Origin: Pseudomonas sp. UBA1879
GTDB taxonomy: Bacteria; Pseudomonadota; Gammaproteobacteria; Pseudomonadales; Pseudomonadaceae
NCBI RefSeq assembly: GCF_002338065.1
Contig: NZ_DDHJ01000021.1
Coordinates: 62,001 to 126,000 of the forward strand
Reading direction: 5' to 3'
Length of the DNA stretch: 64,000 nt
The notes under the pieces were generated by a model. That model saw nothing but the letters and a program-made list of their open reading frames with translations, was not told the DNA's origin and did no database searches. The translations under genes were made by a program, and so were the position numbers. Below, piece after piece: positions 18,967 through 27,195 of the stretch (position 1 is its first letter; the number at the start of each line of letters is the position of its first letter).

Positions 18967-19473
18967 TTAGCGATCGGTCAAACGACCGTTGCCAAAGAAA
19001 ATGCAGCCGATCAGCCTGGCAAACAAATGTAAGGTCTCGGCCAGATCGGGATTCTCGAACAGAACAGGCTTGGAATCGAGCGCACACAGCGCGCCGTATA
19101 GCGTGCCGTCCGGCAGTAAAATCGGTACCCCTACGTAGCTTTCCAGCCCGTATTGCTTCACGACAGGACGTATCTGGTGCCGCGGGCTTTGACGGATATC
19201 AGGGAGTAGCAGCGCTTGTGGATCAGTCAGAAAATCGCTGCACAGCGTCATTTCGACAGGCAGCGTCTCCCCGGCATTGATCCCGATATCACCGATGTCG
19301 TGGGCCGAACAGACGATCCAGTCGCTATTGTCGAACTTCGCGATGGCCGCAAATCTCATCCTTGTCATGCGCGTCACGATACTCAAAACACTCGTCGTCG
19401 CCTCAATCTCCGCAATCGCCGCCCGCTCCTGGGGCGTGAGCATCGAGTAAATCTGTTCGCAGCTATTTTGCAT
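18967..19473 (-). CDS. GAF domain protein
   Basis: A 168-residue soluble protein consisting of a single GAF domain (residues about 25-160): FAAIAKFDNSDWIVCSAHD, LCSDFLTDPQALLLPDIR, YGLESYVGVPILLPDGTLYGALCALDSKP. It has no output domain, so it would act as a stand-alone sensor. It is upstream of and co-oriented with the BdlA-like gene, with a gap of 161 bp. Confidence 0.85.
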   Translation of the reverse strand: MQNSCEQIYSMLTPQERAAIAEIEATTSVLSIVTRMTRMRFAAIAKFDNSDWIVCSAHDIGDIGINAGETLPVEMTLCSDFLTDPQALLLPDIRQSPRHQIRPVVKQYGLESYVGVPILLPDGTLYGALCALDSKPVLFENPDLAETLHLFARLIGCIFFGNGRLTDR

Positions 19474-19783
19474 TATGGTCCCCAGGCAGGTGGCGATGAG
19501 CTATGCCGAAGTGTACATCCGAATGTCCCCCAACGCCCAAGCGCGCTAGACACGCGCGACGATCGACGTGTGGCTGCTTGACTGGTCGTGCTGAGTGAGA
19601 GGACGAGGGATCGGTGAAGCGAATTGATGTCAGGTCGATATTTGGGGAATGGGTGGAAACCGCCGACCAGAATTTGGTCATGGGCTGAGGCTTAATTATG
19701 GAAGGCATCTATTGAGTTGAACTCGAAAGACTCAGATGGATGGCGCGTGCACCCATGCGTTTGCCCAATTTCGAGTCCACAAG
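19474..19783. other. Intergenic stretch without a supported gene
   Basis: About 310 bp between the GAF gene start and the tRNA terminator. Open readings are short, unlike any family I know, and lack ribosome sites. This is the last chromosomal spacer before the prophage junction. Confidence 0.5.
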
Positions 19784-19816
19784 AAAAACAAAAGGCCCGC
19801 ATTTCTGCGAGCCTTT
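19784..19816 (-). terminator. Terminator downstream of tRNA-Thr
   Basis: Read on the minus strand: AAGGCTCGCA-GAAA-TGCGGGCCTT followed by TTGTTTTT. It sits just past the 3' end of the tRNA copy at 19825 and is the natural terminator of the chromosomal tRNA gene. Confidence 0.8.
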
Positions 19817-19824
19817 GTTTTGTA

Positions 19825-19877
19825 TGGTGCCGGCACCAGGAGTCGAACCCGGGACCTACTGATTACAAGTCAGCTGC
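19825..19877 (-). other. attL: 3' fragment of tRNA-Thr(TGT)
   Basis: On the minus strand this reads CTGACTTGTAATCAG (anticodon arm with TGT), then the variable loop, T-arm GGGTTCGACTCC and acceptor strand GTGCCGGCACCA. The D-arm and 5' acceptor strand are missing: the sequence beyond 19877 does not pair with the 3' acceptor. This is the duplicated tRNA 3' end expected at one edge of an element integrated in a tRNA gene, with the integrase gene next to it. The intact tRNA should lie at the right end, beyond this window. Confidence 0.88.
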
Positions 19878-20194
19878 CTTATCGCCGGATTGTCTACGTT
19901 GCAGGCATTTTAATGTACGCGAGACATAAGCTTGAAGCCAAACGGGCCAAGGACCTGTCCGGTTATTGTACGTATGGATTCGGGTCGCAATCTTCAGTCT
20001 GGCGCGGTCGTGAACTGTGGATAACTGAGATTGGGCAACTGATCAAATCGGATTACTGGGGGATGGTCCGACCTTTGCAGCGAATGTTCGAAGAGAGGGG
20101 AGTGTGCTTTGGGCGGGCCGCACGTGCGGTGGTTTTGAGGGGATAGTAGTGGCAATTATTTGAAGCGACTGTTCAACCGAAGTTGAAGCGCAAT
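19878..20194. other. Phage-side spacer between attL and integrase
   Basis: About 320 bp. A plus-strand reading from ATG 19913 to 20146 (about 77 residues) is open but has no ribosome site or recognisable feature, so it is not called as a gene. The stretch probably holds integrase arm-binding sites; none could be defined by eye. Confidence 0.4.
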
Positions 20195-21343
20195 TTACTC
20201 GGCTGATGGATTCACGATCGGCAAACTTAGGTCATATACATCCATCATGGATTCATCTTTATGGCCGGATGCCTCTTGCTTATCGGACCTATTCCCGACT
20301 GTGTCGGTGATACCTTTCCGCTTGAAGTCGTGCATCCCAAATCGTTGCTCTTCGGTTAGAACTTTCTTGTCGATTGCCTGGATAATTAATCGTTGGAAGG
20401 CGGAGTCCAGACCTGACTTTGTAAGTTGCCCACCGCTGGCGGAAACGATCAGGAACCGTTGCTCGGGACGGAATGGCACCGGTTTTTTTCGACGCTGCCA
20501 GATTTCATTCCTCACCGCCTTGGCGGCGTCCCATGCCGCCCGAAGCCGGGGCGTCCAGCGAACGATGTTGTCGCGACTGCCTTTGCGCCTGTTGGTCAGC
20601 ACGCCCTCGGGCAATTCGTTCTCGTCAGTCAGGGTGATGGTTTCGATCCCGCGCAGTCGGCACAGATAGCCAATCTCCATCACATACCATAGGTACGGCG
20701 AGCACGCGCCAGGCTGCCCGCGCTTGAGCTGACCCTGTTGATGCGCGAACCGAATGAGGTTGGTCATCACTGTCGAATCAGGCAGACGTCGCTGTTTCCG
20801 CTCTTTTGGTGCCTCGATGCCCTTGGCAGGGTTATCGGTCACGAATCCGCGGTTGCGGCCCCATTGCATCGTGCGGCGCAGGTAGCGAAGGGCATGGGCG
20901 GCTTTCGATGGCGTGCCTTGTTGAGCGATTTTGTCGATGATCCGTTGAATCAGAGCCGGAGTGAATTTCTTGACCGCCAGTTCGCCCAGCGGCTTGCCCA
21001 GCTTGGTGGGGTACTCCAGCAACACGTCGCGCGAGTAGCAATAGTCGTCCTGAGTTTTCTGGCCCAGGCCAGTGAACTGCTGGCTTTTGTGGAACTCGGC
21101 GCACAGGTATTGGAGGCTGTCCCGGTCAATGCCCTTGCGATCCTCTATGAGCCGATGCAGCTCGGATAGAGTGACGTTCGCTGCGCAAAGGTTCGCGCGC
21201 TGGCGCCGGCCAGCCTCATTGAAATACAGGATGTACCAGCAGCCGGACCCTCGATGGTCGAAATAGACGTCGCGCGGGAGGGCCGTCTGATCAATGTGGC
21301 CAGGGATGTTCGGGTTGTGCTGGCGCTTCCGGCCTCTTTTCAT
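20195..21343 (-). CDS. int: Prophage tyrosine-type integrase
   Basis: A 382-residue site-specific recombinase that would insert and excise the prophage at tRNA-Thr. The arm-binding/SAM-like region covers about 60-170; the catalytic domain has the Arg motif (GYLCRLRGIETI), HDFKRKG near the His-x-x-Arg position, GHKDES and the nucleophile in MMDVYDLS. It is the last gene of the leftward arm, next to attL. Start ATG overlaps the stop of the DUF4224 gene (ATGA). Confidence 0.93.
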   Translation of the reverse strand: MKRGRKRQHNPNIPGHIDQTALPRDVYFDHRGSGCWYILYFNEAGRRQRANLCAANVTLSELHRLIEDRKGIDRDSLQYLCAEFHKSQQFTGLGQKTQDDYCYSRDVLLEYPTKLGKPLGELAVKKFTPALIQRIIDKIAQQGTPSKAAHALRYLRRTMQWGRNRGFVTDNPAKGIEAPKERKQRRLPDSTVMTNLIRFAHQQGQLKRGQPGACSPYLWYVMEIGYLCRLRGIETITLTDENELPEGVLTNRRKGSRDNIVRWTPRLRAAWDAAKAVRNEIWQRRKKPVPFRPEQRFLIVSASGGQLTKSGLDSAFQRLIIQAIDKKVLTEEQRFGMHDFKRKGITDTVGNRSDKQEASGHKDESMMDVYDLSLPIVNPSAE

Positions 21344-21546
21344 ACGATCTCCGCACCGTATTTGTCTTCATCCATCGGCTTCAGGCCGCCAGCCTGATTC
21401 ACCAGGTCGACAGTCGTCCATGGCCCGTTGCGGCCGAGGAATATCCGGATTCCCTGCCCGCGTAGCGTCCGCTCGACGTCGGCGCGGCGCGTGTAGCCGG
21501 TGATCCGCTGCAACTCTTGGAATTCCAGAACTGTAGCTGCGCTCAT
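21340..21546 (-). CDS. DUF4224 protein (excisionase-like position)
   Basis: A 68-residue protein (MSAATVLEFQELQRITGYTR..) matching DUF4224, a small family found directly upstream of phage integrases. The fold resembles winged-helix DNA-binding excisionases (TGYTRRADVERTLRGQGI). Coupled to int by a 4-bp overlap. ATG at 21546 is chosen because a longer reading is Arg/Gln-rich and lies inside the upstream gene. Confidence 0.82.
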   Translation of the reverse strand: MSAATVLEFQELQRITGYTRRADVERTLRGQGIRIFLGRNGPWTTVDLVNQAGGLKPMDEDKYGAEIV

Positions 21547-22073
21547 AGCGGGTTGCCTTCTGTTGCGCTGTCGAAGCGTGAGGGTTTGTTTGCTTTGGCG
21601 TGGCCTACACACGCGCGCGTCGGCTCACCGGTCTCATCCATGTAGGCGTGACACAGGAAACCTTTCGGATCGTGCGCTTTGTAAGCCGCGTCCGATGTGG
21701 CGATAGGTGATTGATTGGCTATCGACCCAAGCCGGTAGGCGCACCCATGGCACGCGCCTTTCGGATCACACTGGCTGGCGAGAACCACGCCTTGGCATGC
21801 GCCGATGATTGTGGGCATGTTCAGGCTGGTGATTCTCTCGGGGTGAACGCCGCATTCCTCGATCAGCACCTGGTCGCTCATCTCCGCACAGTTCGCAGCG
21901 ACAGAGTTGGCCATGCCGATGAACTGCGAGAAAACTTCGATCATGTGGCGCTCACCATTCCGTCGCAAAAGTTCGGTCAGCAGCTCAACGCGCTTCGCTG
22001 GATCGAACTGAACAATTCCTGCCAGTTCAAGCGCGACCTTGGGGCTCATGCGGTACTCAGTATTCGCAGGCAT
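21543..22073 (-). CDS. Cysteine-containing phage hypothetical protein
   Basis: A 176-residue protein. It has a CDPKGACHGCAYRLGS segment and a later HDPKGFLCHAY, together suggesting a metal-binding cluster (three Cys close together plus His/Cys). An AGGAGA lies 6 nt before ATG 22073, which decides this start over 22109. It overlaps the DUF4224 start by 4 bp. Family not recognised; typical of Pseudomonas prophage left arms. Confidence 0.75.
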   Translation of the reverse strand: MPANTEYRMSPKVALELAGIVQFDPAKRVELLTELLRRNGERHMIEVFSQFIGMANSVAANCAEMSDQVLIEECGVHPERITSLNMPTIIGACQGVVLASQCDPKGACHGCAYRLGSIANQSPIATSDAAYKAHDPKGFLCHAYMDETGEPTRACVGHAKANKPSRFDSATEGNPL

Positions 22074-22197
22074 GCGTGTCTCCTGCCCCGCATCGTCGCC
22101 GGGCTGCATAGAAATAAATGGGGATCGCCGCTCATCGGGATTTGAGCACTATCCAGGGGGTGGCTACTCAATGGGGTAGCCAGAGGAAAAGGAAGTT

Positions 22198-22416
22198 ATG
22201 CAACCGGAAATAGTTGATACCCCCAACGCGCTTGATCTCATCCAAGAGCTCGACGACGCAACCGAGCAGATGATGGCGATCTCCGTCGACCTCGTCGGCA
22301 CTGCCGAGTGGCAGGAGGCTTTTGATAGACAGCAACGCGCGTTTCGGACTTGGCGCGACTACCTCTATCACAAGGCCGACGAGAAACCGCCGGCGCGGCT
22401 ATTACACCTAGCCTGA
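22198..22416 (+). CDS. Small plus-strand phage protein
   Basis: A 72-residue acidic protein (MQPEIVDTPNALDLIQELDD..) with the helix RQQRAFRTWRDYLYHKADE. AAGGAAG sits just before its ATG. It is encoded against the direction of the surrounding left arm and converges on the DHH gene. I do not recognise the family. Confidence 0.65.
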   Translation: MQPEIVDTPNALDLIQELDDATEQMMAISVDLVGTAEWQEAFDRQQRAFRTWRDYLYHKADEKPPARLLHLA

Positions 22417-22429
22417 CTGGTGCGGCTGG

Positions 22430-23356
22430 CTACTGAGTCAATTCGTGGCCGAATGGCACTCGGAATCCGGAGGCGTTGCGATGCCCACCGCCGCCGTACT
22501 GCTTGGCAACCTCAGAGACGTCGAGACCCGCATCGGTGCTTCTCAAGCTGAAGACTCGGCCGTCTGGTGTGTCCCAGTAGCGGGCAGCGAAAAGCTCACC
22601 TTGAGCCATGAGGTGTCCCGCATCGCTGGTCAGCGTGTAGGGCAGGCTGGCCGCTGGGACATCATGACCGCCAACTACCAGTCGCCGCTTGGTCACCGCT
22701 ACCAGTTCTGCGACGTCTTTGTGATGTTTGCGCTCGATCGCTGCGCCGTCGGCCCGCATCGCTTGCACATCGGTCTCCATCAACTGATCCCAAACCTCAA
22801 AGTCGTAGGGATAGCTGAATAGGTTGGCCTGAATTTCCCGAGTGCCGTCCAGCTTGAACAGCCACAGGTCGCGGTCCTCGATGTGGCGGAGCAGCTGCGG
22901 CGGCTCCATGTCAGGGAAGTAGTGATCCCAAGCCAGCATCGCACCGCTTCTGTTCATGTCGAAGCAGCAGGCTATCGCAGGGCCGCCTTGACTCATGGCC
23001 ATGTCGTGAGCAGTTTTCCATCCAAGCAGGGGCGATCCGTTGTCGTGGCGGATGTCGTTTTTAATGCCGGCATGGAACGGCTCAAAGCGCGCCAGATCTT
23101 CCGCTGCGCTTTTGTGGTGGTCCAGCACAATGACGCTATGTGCCTGGCGCGCGAGGCTCGACAGAACCTCGTACTTGTAGCTGAAGTCCACCAGCACAAC
23201 GTCCTTGCCGGTGACGTCCGGTGGCTCTTGCCCGTACACACCCGCCACAAACTCCACGCCATTACCGAGAGCTTTGCGGACCACCCAGGCGCCGCCAAAC
23301 CCGTCGGCGCAGTTGCCGTGGTAGATGCACATCGTTTTACGTTGGATATCAGTCAT
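22430..23356 (-). CDS. DHH-family phosphoesterase
   Basis: A 308-residue phosphohydrolase. The DHH domain has YHGNCADGFGGAW, VVLVDFS and VIVLDHHKSA (metal-binding DHH). The C-terminal DHHA1-type domain ends in YGGGGHRNASGF, which contacts substrate phosphates. Relatives include NrnA/NrnB nanoRNases and cyclic-dinucleotide phosphodiesterases. In a phage it could recycle oligonucleotides or remove a signalling nucleotide; the sequence does not choose between these. Confidence 0.88.
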   Translation of the reverse strand: MTDIQRKTMCIYHGNCADGFGGAWVVRKALGNGVEFVAGVYGQEPPDVTGKDVVLVDFSYKYEVLSSLARQAHSVIVLDHHKSAAEDLARFEPFHAGIKNDIRHDNGSPLLGWKTAHDMAMSQGGPAIACCFDMNRSGAMLAWDHYFPDMEPPQLLRHIEDRDLWLFKLDGTREIQANLFSYPYDFEVWDQLMETDVQAMRADGAAIERKHHKDVAELVAVTKRRLVVGGHDVPAASLPYTLTSDAGHLMAQGELFAARYWDTPDGRVFSLRSTDAGLDVSEVAKQYGGGGHRNASGFRVPFGHELTQ

Positions 23357-23876
23357 GAGTCTCTCCGGGTGCAGCGCGATCTAATGGTGGGTATTTTGCC
23401 AAGACTTGGTCGGCGACTGTCATCGCAGCTTGGGCATCGTTGACGTAGGCCGGGTCGAAGCCACCGCAAAGATGAATTGTTGCCTGGCACGCGCGGAGGT
23501 TTTCACGGTTCAGCTTCAATGCTGCGGTCAGTTCCTCGCGCGCAGCGCCTTCTGCTCGGCCGAGATCCCAGAACCGTTTCGCCCAATGACCTTCCGGCGG
23601 CGGGTTCGTGTTCTGGTAACCGAAGGCCATGACGCCGGTGATGGAGTCACAAAGATCGCGCTTGTAGGTGTTCGCCCCGTCAATGCTCATTGGCACGCGG
23701 CGGAGGGTGCTCAGGACGTCGTCGAAGCTGACGCCGAGGTCCTTGAGCACGATATCGAGGCCTGGCTTGCCCTTGGTGTAGACGGTAAGGCAAAGCTTGG
23801 CGCCGGGCCAAAGCTGCTCGCTGATCTTGACCAGGGCATCGTTGGCCACCTCGTGGAATCGTTGAGTTGCAGACAT
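23349..23876 (-). CDS. Phage hypothetical protein
   Basis: A 175-residue soluble protein. Recognisable only as a conserved-looking phage protein: an N-terminal helical part (FHEVANDALVKISEQLWPG), a middle with YQNTNPPPEGHWAKRFWDLGRAEGAA and a helical C-terminus. GGGAGAGG precedes ATG 23876, which decides this start over 23900. Overlaps the DHH gene start by 8 bp, so the two are co-expressed. Confidence 0.72.
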   Translation of the reverse strand: MSATQRFHEVANDALVKISEQLWPGAKLCLTVYTKGKPGLDIVLKDLGVSFDDVLSTLRRVPMSIDGANTYKRDLCDSITGVMAFGYQNTNPPPEGHWAKRFWDLGRAEGAAREELTAALKLNRENLRACQATIHLCGGFDPAYVNDAQAAMTVADQVLAKYPPLDRAAPGETHD

Positions 23877-23930
23877 AGCGATACCTCTCCCGCCGTACAC
23901 CGGCAGGCATGTGGATAGATGGGGAAGGGG

Positions 23931-24107
23931 TTAGGACTGGAAGACGTGACCGATCGCGACAGCCTTTGCGGCGGCCTCGGTTTTGAACATCAGATTGGAC
24001 TTGCCGGGACGGCCTTCGCTGACGTACTCGACATCGACCCACCAGCAGCCGAACTTCCGGTACGGCGCGCCGAGAATCCCGGTGACATAGCAGTCGATCA
24101 GGTTCAT
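23931..24107 (-). CDS. Small phage hypothetical protein
   Basis: A 58-residue protein starting MNLIDCYVTGILGAPYRKFG, with KFGCWWVDVEYVSEG in the middle, probably a small beta domain. Its ATG overlaps the stop of the upstream ASCH-like gene (ATGA), which fixes the start and shows translational coupling. Family not recognised. Confidence 0.68.
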   Translation of the reverse strand: MNLIDCYVTGILGAPYRKFGCWWVDVEYVSEGRPGKSNLMFKTEAAAKAVAIGHVFQS

Positions 24108-24814
24108 GGCGACACCCGCTTGAACTCGACGACCCAGACCCACGGGTCTGCGTCCCATGCGTCGGCACCGTTGATTGACGACCACAACAGCTCGAAAGAT
24201 TTGCGGGGATCAGCGCTGTAGGTCTCCTTTCCTTCGACGTGGTACCAGTCGCCGAGCGCCGCATGATCGGCGTAGAGCCTCACACCTTCGGCCATGGCCT
24301 GCTTATCGCTGATGTCCTGCAGTCGCTCGACCCGCACATCGGTGATCTCAAGCAGGATGCGGCTGGCCCAGCGCGGCATGAAGATGCTTGGTCGCCAAGT
24401 GCCCTCGTAGTGGATTTCTTCGGTATCGGGCTTCCAGTCCGCTGTGGGTGGAATCATCCATAGGCCGTAATCACCAACGGCGCAGCTCGCTCTGTAGATG
24501 CGCGCCGCATTACGTTCGTCGCCCTTGATGATGTGGTCGTCCCAGTCAACACAGGCGCCGTCCTCATTGCCGAGAAGGGCGAACGTCTCCCGCACCCAAA
24601 GACGGTCGCCGGGGCGGCCGTAAGGGCATTCAGGGTTCGGCTTGGCCACGTCTGTGTTTCGAATGAACGGCTGCCCTAGACCGTAGCTGCCAATGTCGGC
24701 CTTGCTGCGCGGCTGAACCTTTACCACTCGGCGCGTGACCGTCTTCCGGCCTTCCAAGATGGCGCGCACCATCGGCGCCGAGAACAGGATTGGGCGTTCT
24801 TTAATGCTGTTCAT
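24104..24814 (-). CDS. ASCH/PUA-like phage protein
   Basis: A 236-residue protein. It has the signature of phage ASCH-like proteins: KERPILFSAPMVRAILEGRKTVTRR, GRPGDRLWVRETFA, and a late SRILLEITDVRVERLQDIS followed by GVR. ASCH domains have a PUA-like fold and bind RNA or modified nucleotides. The family is sometimes labelled morphogenetic protein without evidence. It overlaps the HNH gene by 14 bp. Confidence 0.8.
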   Translation of the reverse strand: MNSIKERPILFSAPMVRAILEGRKTVTRRVVKVQPRSKADIGSYGLGQPFIRNTDVAKPNPECPYGRPGDRLWVRETFALLGNEDGACVDWDDHIIKGDERNAARIYRASCAVGDYGLWMIPPTADWKPDTEEIHYEGTWRPSIFMPRWASRILLEITDVRVERLQDISDKQAMAEGVRLYADHAALGDWYHVEGKETYSADPRKSFELLWSSINGADAWDADPWVWVVEFKRVSP

Positions 24815-25181
24815 CTTTCACCTTCTCGAAGTAGAACACCACCGGCACCGCTGTTTCGACGATCAGGCCGTACGCCTTCGCAAGCCGGTAGATCGGGTGG
24901 TACAGGTTCAGGCTGTTGACGTGGCCAGCCAGGAATGCGCGCCATGCTTCAAGCGGCATTTGCGACTTGCTCAGGTTGCAGGGCGCGCAGGCGGGCATCA
25001 TGTTGTCGAGGTTGTGGTTCTGCGGGCGCTCGGCGTTGCCTTCCCAGCGATGACTGGTGCCGCGCCGGACCGATTGAAGGTGGTCGGCGTGCCACTTCGG
25101 GCCTAGATCAACACCGCAGTACGCGCATCGGCCGCCGTATTTCATGCGGACCTGCTCGCGCTCATGTTTCTTCAGGCGCAC
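24801..25181 (-). CDS. HNH endonuclease
   Basis: A 126-residue nuclease. CAYCG near the N-terminus and CAPCN later form the zinc-binding pair; HADHLQSVRRG gives the catalytic histidine pair, with NLDNMMPAC completing the beta-beta-alpha metal fold. GTG at 25181 is preceded by AAGGAG with 5-nt spacing, better than ATG at 25202. It lies in the leftward arm, far from the packaging genes, so it is probably not the terminase-associated nuclease (see 51994-52368). Confidence 0.88.
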   Translation of the reverse strand: MRLKKHEREQVRMKYGGRCAYCGVDLGPKWHADHLQSVRRGTSHRWEGNAERPQNHNLDNMMPACAPCNLSKSQMPLEAWRAFLAGHVNSLNLYHPIYRLAKAYGLIVETAVPVVFYFEKVKDEQH

Positions 25182-25338
25182 AGTTGCTCCTTCACCACGC
25201 ATAGGCGCAGTCGGGTATTGGGATAGTTAAAGGGAGTTTTCACCGCTGATCCGATCGTGTTGAATTACCCAATCAGATACGACTCACAGATAGATGGAAT
25301 CGATAACCGATTGCTTTCCGCAGAAAGGTTTCCTCCGC

Positions 25339-25557
25339 ATGCAAACCGCCGATAATTTCCGTTTCACCGCCCATGAACTCCTGCTTGCGCTGGATGAATC
25401 CACTATCAGCATGATGAAGATGGTGGTGTCCTCATCCATGGGTAACACGGCCTGGAAGAGAGCAGTCACTGCACAGGAGGCGTCATTCGCAGCCCTACAT
25501 CTGCATTTAGGGCACGCAGACGCCACGGCCCTGATGCAGCAAGGGTTCGTTCGATAG
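25339..25557 (+). CDS. Small plus-strand hypothetical protein
   Basis: A 72-residue helical protein (MQTADNFRFTAHELLLALDE..). AAAGG lies about 14 nt before ATG 25339; an ATG at 25294 gives 15 more residues but no better site. It opposes the surrounding minus-strand genes. It could be a small regulatory cargo gene; family not recognised. Confidence 0.5.
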   Translation: MQTADNFRFTAHELLLALDESTISMMKMVVSSSMGNTAWKRAVTAQEASFAALHLHLGHADATALMQQGFVR

Positions 25558-25636
25558 CGTGCGTCGGCCCTAAATGTCCGGGGTTGCGATCTACTCATCA
25601 GGTAATAGGAATTGGGTGGGCCGAACGGGGGAGGGG

Positions 25637-25843
25637 TTACTGCTTGGTGGACAGGCTGGCGTCGGTGATGCCGCATAGTGCGGCGTAAGTGGTTTTGACG
25701 ACGCCAGCGGGGAGCTTCACTGCTTCGATTCGACCGTCCTCACCTCGGAGGAAATCGAGAATCCACCGGTCCATGTGTTCAGGTACGGACGCTTGGCAAA
25801 GTTCGCCATCGCATTCGAGGATGATCTGGACGATCTCTATCAT
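25637..25843 (-). CDS. Small phage hypothetical protein
   Basis: A 68-residue protein (MIEIVQIILECDGELCQASV..) with two nearby cysteines and a C-terminal TTYAALCGITDAS. The start lies 65 bp inside the 3' end of the upstream gene in a different frame, an unusually long overlap. AGG lies 8 nt upstream. Confidence 0.55.
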   Translation of the reverse strand: MIEIVQIILECDGELCQASVPEHMDRWILDFLRGEDGRIEAVKLPAGVVKTTYAALCGITDASLSTKQ

Positions 25844-26651
25844 GGTTCTGCCTGCTCGCAGCCGCATCGGGCGGAGTGGGCCTGAGGCAGTGTCTCGAAA
25901 CGCGAATGCGCTTTGTCTCACACCCTGTTGAGCAGACGCCTTCGACAAAAGCGCAGTTTGCGCAATCGATCTTCGCGGCTGGCGCGGATTTGCGGGCAAG
26001 GAAATCCAAAACCGATTCGCAATGGGCAGGTGTTGGCAAGCTACCGTGTTTCAGGAGCTCTCGTGCTGCAGCCAGGTCAGCTTGCAGATCATCAACCCGC
26101 TGATCGGCGATCGTCAGGCGCTGCTGAAGCTCCTCGTTCAAGTAGAGAAGGGCTTTGATCGTCTCAAATTGAGCGCTTTGGACGGATCCCCACTTGTCTG
26201 CCAGCTTGTGGGCCAGATCGTGGCAGTGGAGGTTGGCCTTGGTAAGCTTGTGCTGAAGGCCTGCGTTGTCGGTTTGGAGGCGGGAGGCATGGGCCCCGTC
26301 TACCAGTTCCAGGCTTACATCTTCGTTTGTGACGAGCTGCCGTTGAATGCGCTCCAGTGTATTCATCTGAGGCTCGATGTCGATTTCACCCAGCTCTTCA
26401 GCGCTGAAGCTGCCGAGGGTCACTATCGCCAGCACTTCCATCTCGCCGCCACTAGGCGGCACAGGGGCAGCGGCGAGTATTGCAGCCCAGCACAGCTTGG
26501 CGCGGAACGCCGCTTGCTGGCAGCCGCTCATTTCTGAGTACTGCTCCCACACTTCCTCATCGGTGAAGCACTGATTCGGCACCGATTCGAAGCCATTGAT
26601 CACCATGTTCTCGGTCGGTTCGACCGGCACCAACTTCCATTCCCGACTCAT
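25779..26651 (-). CDS. Phage hypothetical protein with central coiled coil
   Basis: A 290-residue protein. The N-terminal 65 residues (WKLVPVEPTENMV, AAFRAKLCWAAILAAAP) match a domain common in Pseudomonas and enterobacterial prophage proteins. Residues about 120-215 are helical and coiled-coil-like (LQHKLTKANLHCHDLAHKLA, ADLAAARELL). The last 45 residues are Arg/Pro/His-rich and overlap the next gene out of frame; this tail may come from a frameshift. Start ATG overlaps the upstream stop (ATGA). Confidence 0.7.
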   Translation of the reverse strand: MSREWKLVPVEPTENMVINGFESVPNQCFTDEEVWEQYSEMSGCQQAAFRAKLCWAAILAAAPVPPSGGEMEVLAIVTLGSFSAEELGEIDIEPQMNTLERIQRQLVTNEDVSLELVDGAHASRLQTDNAGLQHKLTKANLHCHDLAHKLADKWGSVQSAQFETIKALLYLNEELQQRLTIADQRVDDLQADLAAARELLKHGSLPTPAHCESVLDFLARKSAPAAKIDCANCAFVEGVCSTGCETKRIRVSRHCLRPTPPDAAASRQNHDRDRPDHPRMRWRTLPSVRT

Positions 26652-26881
26652 CGCCGTTGCTCCACGTCAGTGGTGATTGCCTGAACGACGACCGGGCCAA
26701 GTAAACGAATGCCCTGCTTGTCGTCTTTGAATGCACGGTTGATTCGCCCTTCGGCTGCCTCAAGTGCCTGTTTGTAAACCTGATCGAGCTTGCAATCAGG
26801 TCCCCATGAACCGAGGTTACTCAGTTCGATAGTGAGCGTGACCTTTGCGCCGGTACTGGTTCGTACGACTGGCTTTGCCAT
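26648..26881 (-). CDS. Small phage hypothetical protein
   Basis: A 77-residue basic protein (MAKPVVRTSTGAKVTLTIEL..). The core LDQVYKQALEAAEGRINRAF looks like an amphipathic helix pair. It begins inside the last base of the DUF4406 gene and ends in the start of the next gene, so it is tightly coupled in the left-arm operon. Family not recognised. Confidence 0.68.
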   Translation of the reverse strand: MAKPVVRTSTGAKVTLTIELSNLGSWGPDCKLDQVYKQALEAAEGRINRAFKDDKQGIRLLGPVVVQAITTDVEQRR

Positions 26882-27195
26882 TACGCCTCCTGCGGCGAAA
26901 CGATGCCGCTCGCCTGAATGACTGGTATCCGGAGATGCTGCGCAAGTTCGATTTCGACGTTGGCGCCGCGCGACTCTTTCCAGCCAGGCAGAAAGGCCAC
27001 GGCATCGCAGGTCAGCATCTGGCGCAGTGCGGTACGCATGTACAGCTCCCACTCGTCACGGGTTGGCGCTGAATTCTCGGCGGGATTCTCAACGGTGTAC
27101 CCCAGAGCGCGAAGCCGGGCAGCTTCGGCGTTGAATGCGGGGTAGTTGTAATCGGGCAGGCCCGTCATGGGCCCGCTTAGGTAGATGCGTTTCAC
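26881..27195 (-). CDS. DUF4406 protein (deoxyribosyltransferase-like)
   Basis: A 104-residue protein with the DUF4406 pattern: MKRIYLSGPMTGLPDYNYPAF, NPAE, a central DAVAFLPGWKESRGANVEIELA. The fold belongs to the nucleoside 2-deoxyribosyltransferase-like group, which handles nucleotide bases or sugar phosphates. Members are frequent in phages. Overlaps both neighbours by 1-4 bp. Confidence 0.85.
   Translation of the reverse strand: MKRIYLSGPMTGLPDYNYPAFNAEAARLRALGYTVENPAENSAPTRDEWELYMRTALRQMLTCDAVAFLPGWKESRGANVEIELAQHLRIPVIQASGIVSPQEA

Noticed and set aside
19825..19905. A complete tRNA gene
   Set aside because: The 5' acceptor strand and D-arm do not follow the anticodon arm; only the 3' half is present.
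19717..19929. Plus-strand open reading containing ESNPGPTDYKSAAL
   Set aside because: This is the well-known false protein made by translating a tRNA-Thr antisense strand; the codons fall on the tRNA fragment at 19825-19877.
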